Of a DNA stretch of 6,654 nt, positions 5,191 to 6,654 are shown piece after piece. Each line of letters begins with the position of its first letter. Position 1 is the first letter of the stretch. Below the pieces are notes generated by a model. It saw only the letters and a program-made list of their open reading frames with translations, did no database searches and had not been told where the DNA came from. The stretch comes from an uncultured Clostridia bacterium (lineage in GTDB: Bacteria > Bacillota > Clostridia > TANB77 > CAG-508). The DNA lies in contig CAOSZT010000120.1 in assembly GCA_948528155.1 (NCBI GenBank), positions 1 through 6,654 of the forward strand, read 5' to 3'. Both the position numbers and the translations under genes were made by a program.

Positions 5191-6591
5191 ATGGAATATG
5201 AAAATGAAAAATTAAAAGAATTTAATGAATACATAAGATTTCGCAAAGTAGCAATAATAGGCTTAGGAGTAAGTAATCTACCACTATTAGACTACTTTCA
5301 TGAAAATAAAGCACAAGTAACAGTTTTTGATAATAGAACAATAGACGAAATTTCAAAAGAAATAGTAGACAAAATAACAACATATAACTTTGAATTTTCT
5401 TTTGGAAAAAACTGTTTAGAAAAATTACAAGGATTTAATATAATATTTAGATCACCAAGCTGTTTACCAACAAAGCCAGAATTGCAAGCTGAAGCAAATA
5501 GAGGAGCTATTGTAACAACAGAAGTTGAAATGCTTATGGAAATGTGCCCTTGCAAAATAATAGGAATTACAGGAAGTGATGGAAAAACATCAACTACAAG
5601 TATGATAAATGCAGTTTTACAAAAGGCTGGATATAATACATATTTAGGAGGAAATATAGGAACACCATTATTTACAAAACTTTCAGAAATAACACCAGAA
5701 GATATTGTTGTACTAGAATTAAGTAGTTTTCAATTAATGAATATGGTAGTAAGTCCAGATATTGCAGTTATTACTAATATAACACCAAATCACTTAAATA
5801 TACACAAAGATTATGAAGAATATATAGAAGCTAAAAAAAATATTTTTAAATATCAAGATGAAAATGGAATATTAGTATTAAATTATGATAATGATATTAC
5901 AAAAGAATGTAGTAAAGAAGCAAAAGGAGAAGTTATATTTTTCAGTAGTAAAACAAAATTAGATAATGGCTTTATTGTTGATGGAAATATTATAAAAGAA
6001 AGTGAAGATAAAATTAGAAAACATATATTAAATACAAATGAAGTAATTTTAAGAGGAAAACACAACTTTGAAAACATATCAGCTGTATTAGGAGCTACAA
6101 AAACTTTAGTAGATACAGATATTGTAGTAGAAGCAATCAAAGAATTTAAACCAGTTGAACATAGACTTGAGTTTGTAAGAGAAATTAATGGAGTAAAATG
6201 GTATAATGACTCTGCAAGTTCTTCTCCAACAAGGACTTTATCTGGAATAAATGCTTTTGAAGAAAATATAGTTTTAATAGCAGGTGGATATGATAAAAAT
6301 TTAGAATATGAGCCACTTGCAAAACCAATTTTAGAAAAAGTATCAACATTAATTTTAATAGGTCAAACAGCAGAGAAAATTTTTGATGTTGTTAAAGCAG
6401 AGGGAGAAATTCAAAATAAAAAAATAAATATTCATATGTGTGATTCTTTAGAGCAAACAGTAGAATTAGCACATAAATCAGCTAAAAATGGTGATATTGT
6501 TTTGTTATCTCCTGCTAGTGCTAGTTTTGATATGTTTAAGAGTGCAACTGATAGAGGGGAGAAGTTCAAGGCTTTAGTAAATAAATTATAA
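5191..6591 (+). CDS. murD: MurD: UDP-N-acetylmuramoyl-L-alanine--D-glutamate ligase
   Basis: This cytoplasmic Mur ligase adds D-Glu to UDP-MurNAc-L-Ala with ATP, the second amino-acid step of peptidoglycan precursor synthesis. From ATG 5191 it has 466 residues, close to the usual 450-460. Motifs in order: the N-terminal UDP-binding Rossmann start VAIIGLGVSNLPLLDYF (20-36); the ATP P-loop GITGSDGKTSTT (125-136); ELSSFQL (176-182); NITPNHLNIH (196-205); a Lys in YIEAKKNIF (211-219) likely to be the carbamylated one; GKHNFENISAVLGA (289-302); the C-terminal domain entry VEHRLEFV (322-329) and WYNDSASSSPTRT (337-349); GGYDKN (365-370); and LLSPASASFDMFKSATDRG (438-456). The frame is open back to 4936, but that would give an atypical 85-residue extension crossing the Asn-rich gene in antisense and a repeat-like island, without a ribosome site. 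No second cell-wall gene is in view, so it may be a lone locus or continue past the edge. Confidence 0.95.
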   Translation: MEYENEKLKEFNEYIRFRKVAIIGLGVSNLPLLDYFHENKAQVTVFDNRTIDEISKEIVDKITTYNFEFSFGKNCLEKLQGFNIIFRSPSCLPTKPELQAEANRGAIVTTEVEMLMEMCPCKIIGITGSDGKTSTTSMINAVLQKAGYNTYLGGNIGTPLFTKLSEITPEDIVVLELSSFQLMNMVVSPDIAVITNITPNHLNIHKDYEEYIEAKKNIFKYQDENGILVLNYDNDITKECSKEAKGEVIFFSSKTKLDNGFIVDGNIIKESEDKIRKHILNTNEVILRGKHNFENISAVLGATKTLVDTDIVVEAIKEFKPVEHRLEFVREINGVKWYNDSASSSPTRTLSGINAFEENIVLIAGGYDKNLEYEPLAKPILEKVSTLILIGQTAEKIFDVVKAEGEIQNKKINIHMCDSLEQTVELAHKSAKNGDIVLLSPASASFDMFKSATDRGEKFKALVNKL

Positions 6592-6654
6592 AACGGGAAA
6601 AAGGGAACGAGACAAAGGGAGACACAAAGGGGACGTTGCTAAAAATCCCTAAAT
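6592..6654. repeat. G-rich repeat-like tract after murD, cut by window end
   Basis: The 63 bases after the murD stop are purine-rich and unlike their surroundings. GGG runs lie at 6595, 6603, 6617 and GGGG at 6629. Two near-copies follow each other: GAGACAAAGGG (6609-6619) and GAGACACAAAGGGG (6619-6632). GGGGACGTT (6629-6637) is the inverted copy of AACGTCCCC in the murD leader. AGGGG (6628-6632) could also pair with TCCCT (6646-6650). GGGAC/GTCCC-rich interspersed repeats of this look are known to me from clostridial genomes, but the family is not provable here. No clear terminator is seen. Confidence 0.45.

Overview
The window comes from an AT-rich, low-GC Firmicute, most probably an anaerobic, possibly spore-forming member of the Clostridia. 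The evidence is the strong AT bias, AGA as the usual Arg codon, strong GGAGG-type Shine-Dalgarno sites, a trimeric electron-bifurcating [FeFe]-hydrogenase, and peptidoglycan synthesis (murD). TGA ends hydC, which fits the standard bacterial code. No rRNA, tRNA, CRISPR array or transposase gene is visible.

Left part (1-4397, plus strand): a hydrogenase operon in the order hydC (NuoE-like, [2Fe-2S]), hydB (NuoF-like, FMN/NAD(H) and many Fe-S clusters) and hydA ([FeFe] catalytic subunit). Together they would form the soluble HydABC complex, which couples NADH and reduced ferredoxin oxidation to H2 production, or the reverse. The operon promoter lies before the window. The 137-bp hydC-hydB gap holds a 41-codon open frame of uncertain status. 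The 134-bp hydB-hydA gap holds only a small hairpin just before the hydA ribosome site. The hydrogenase maturases HydE, HydF and HydG are not in the window.

Middle (4398-5190): a cassette of very small genes. A 57-codon plus-strand gene (4611-4784) has its own promoter and is flanked by a 12-bp perfect inverted repeat. It converges on a 34-codon asparagine-rich minus-strand gene (4872-4976) with a near-perfect Shine-Dalgarno site. A 17-bp perfect-stem terminator between them can serve both. A sigma-E-like promoter candidate lies upstream of the Asn-rich gene, back to back with a vegetative-type promoter candidate for murD.

Right part (5191-6654): murD, UDP-N-acetylmuramoylalanine--D-glutamate ligase, is complete if it starts at 5191, the ATG with a ribosome site, and not at an upstream in-frame ATG. 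It is bracketed by GC-richer GTCCC/GGGAC sequence islands, including an inverted 9-bp match. These look like pieces of an interspersed repeat, and the downstream island runs to the window edge.

The protein calls for hydA, hydB, hydC and murD rest on clear motifs. The small-gene, promoter and repeat interpretations are inference from sequence pattern alone.
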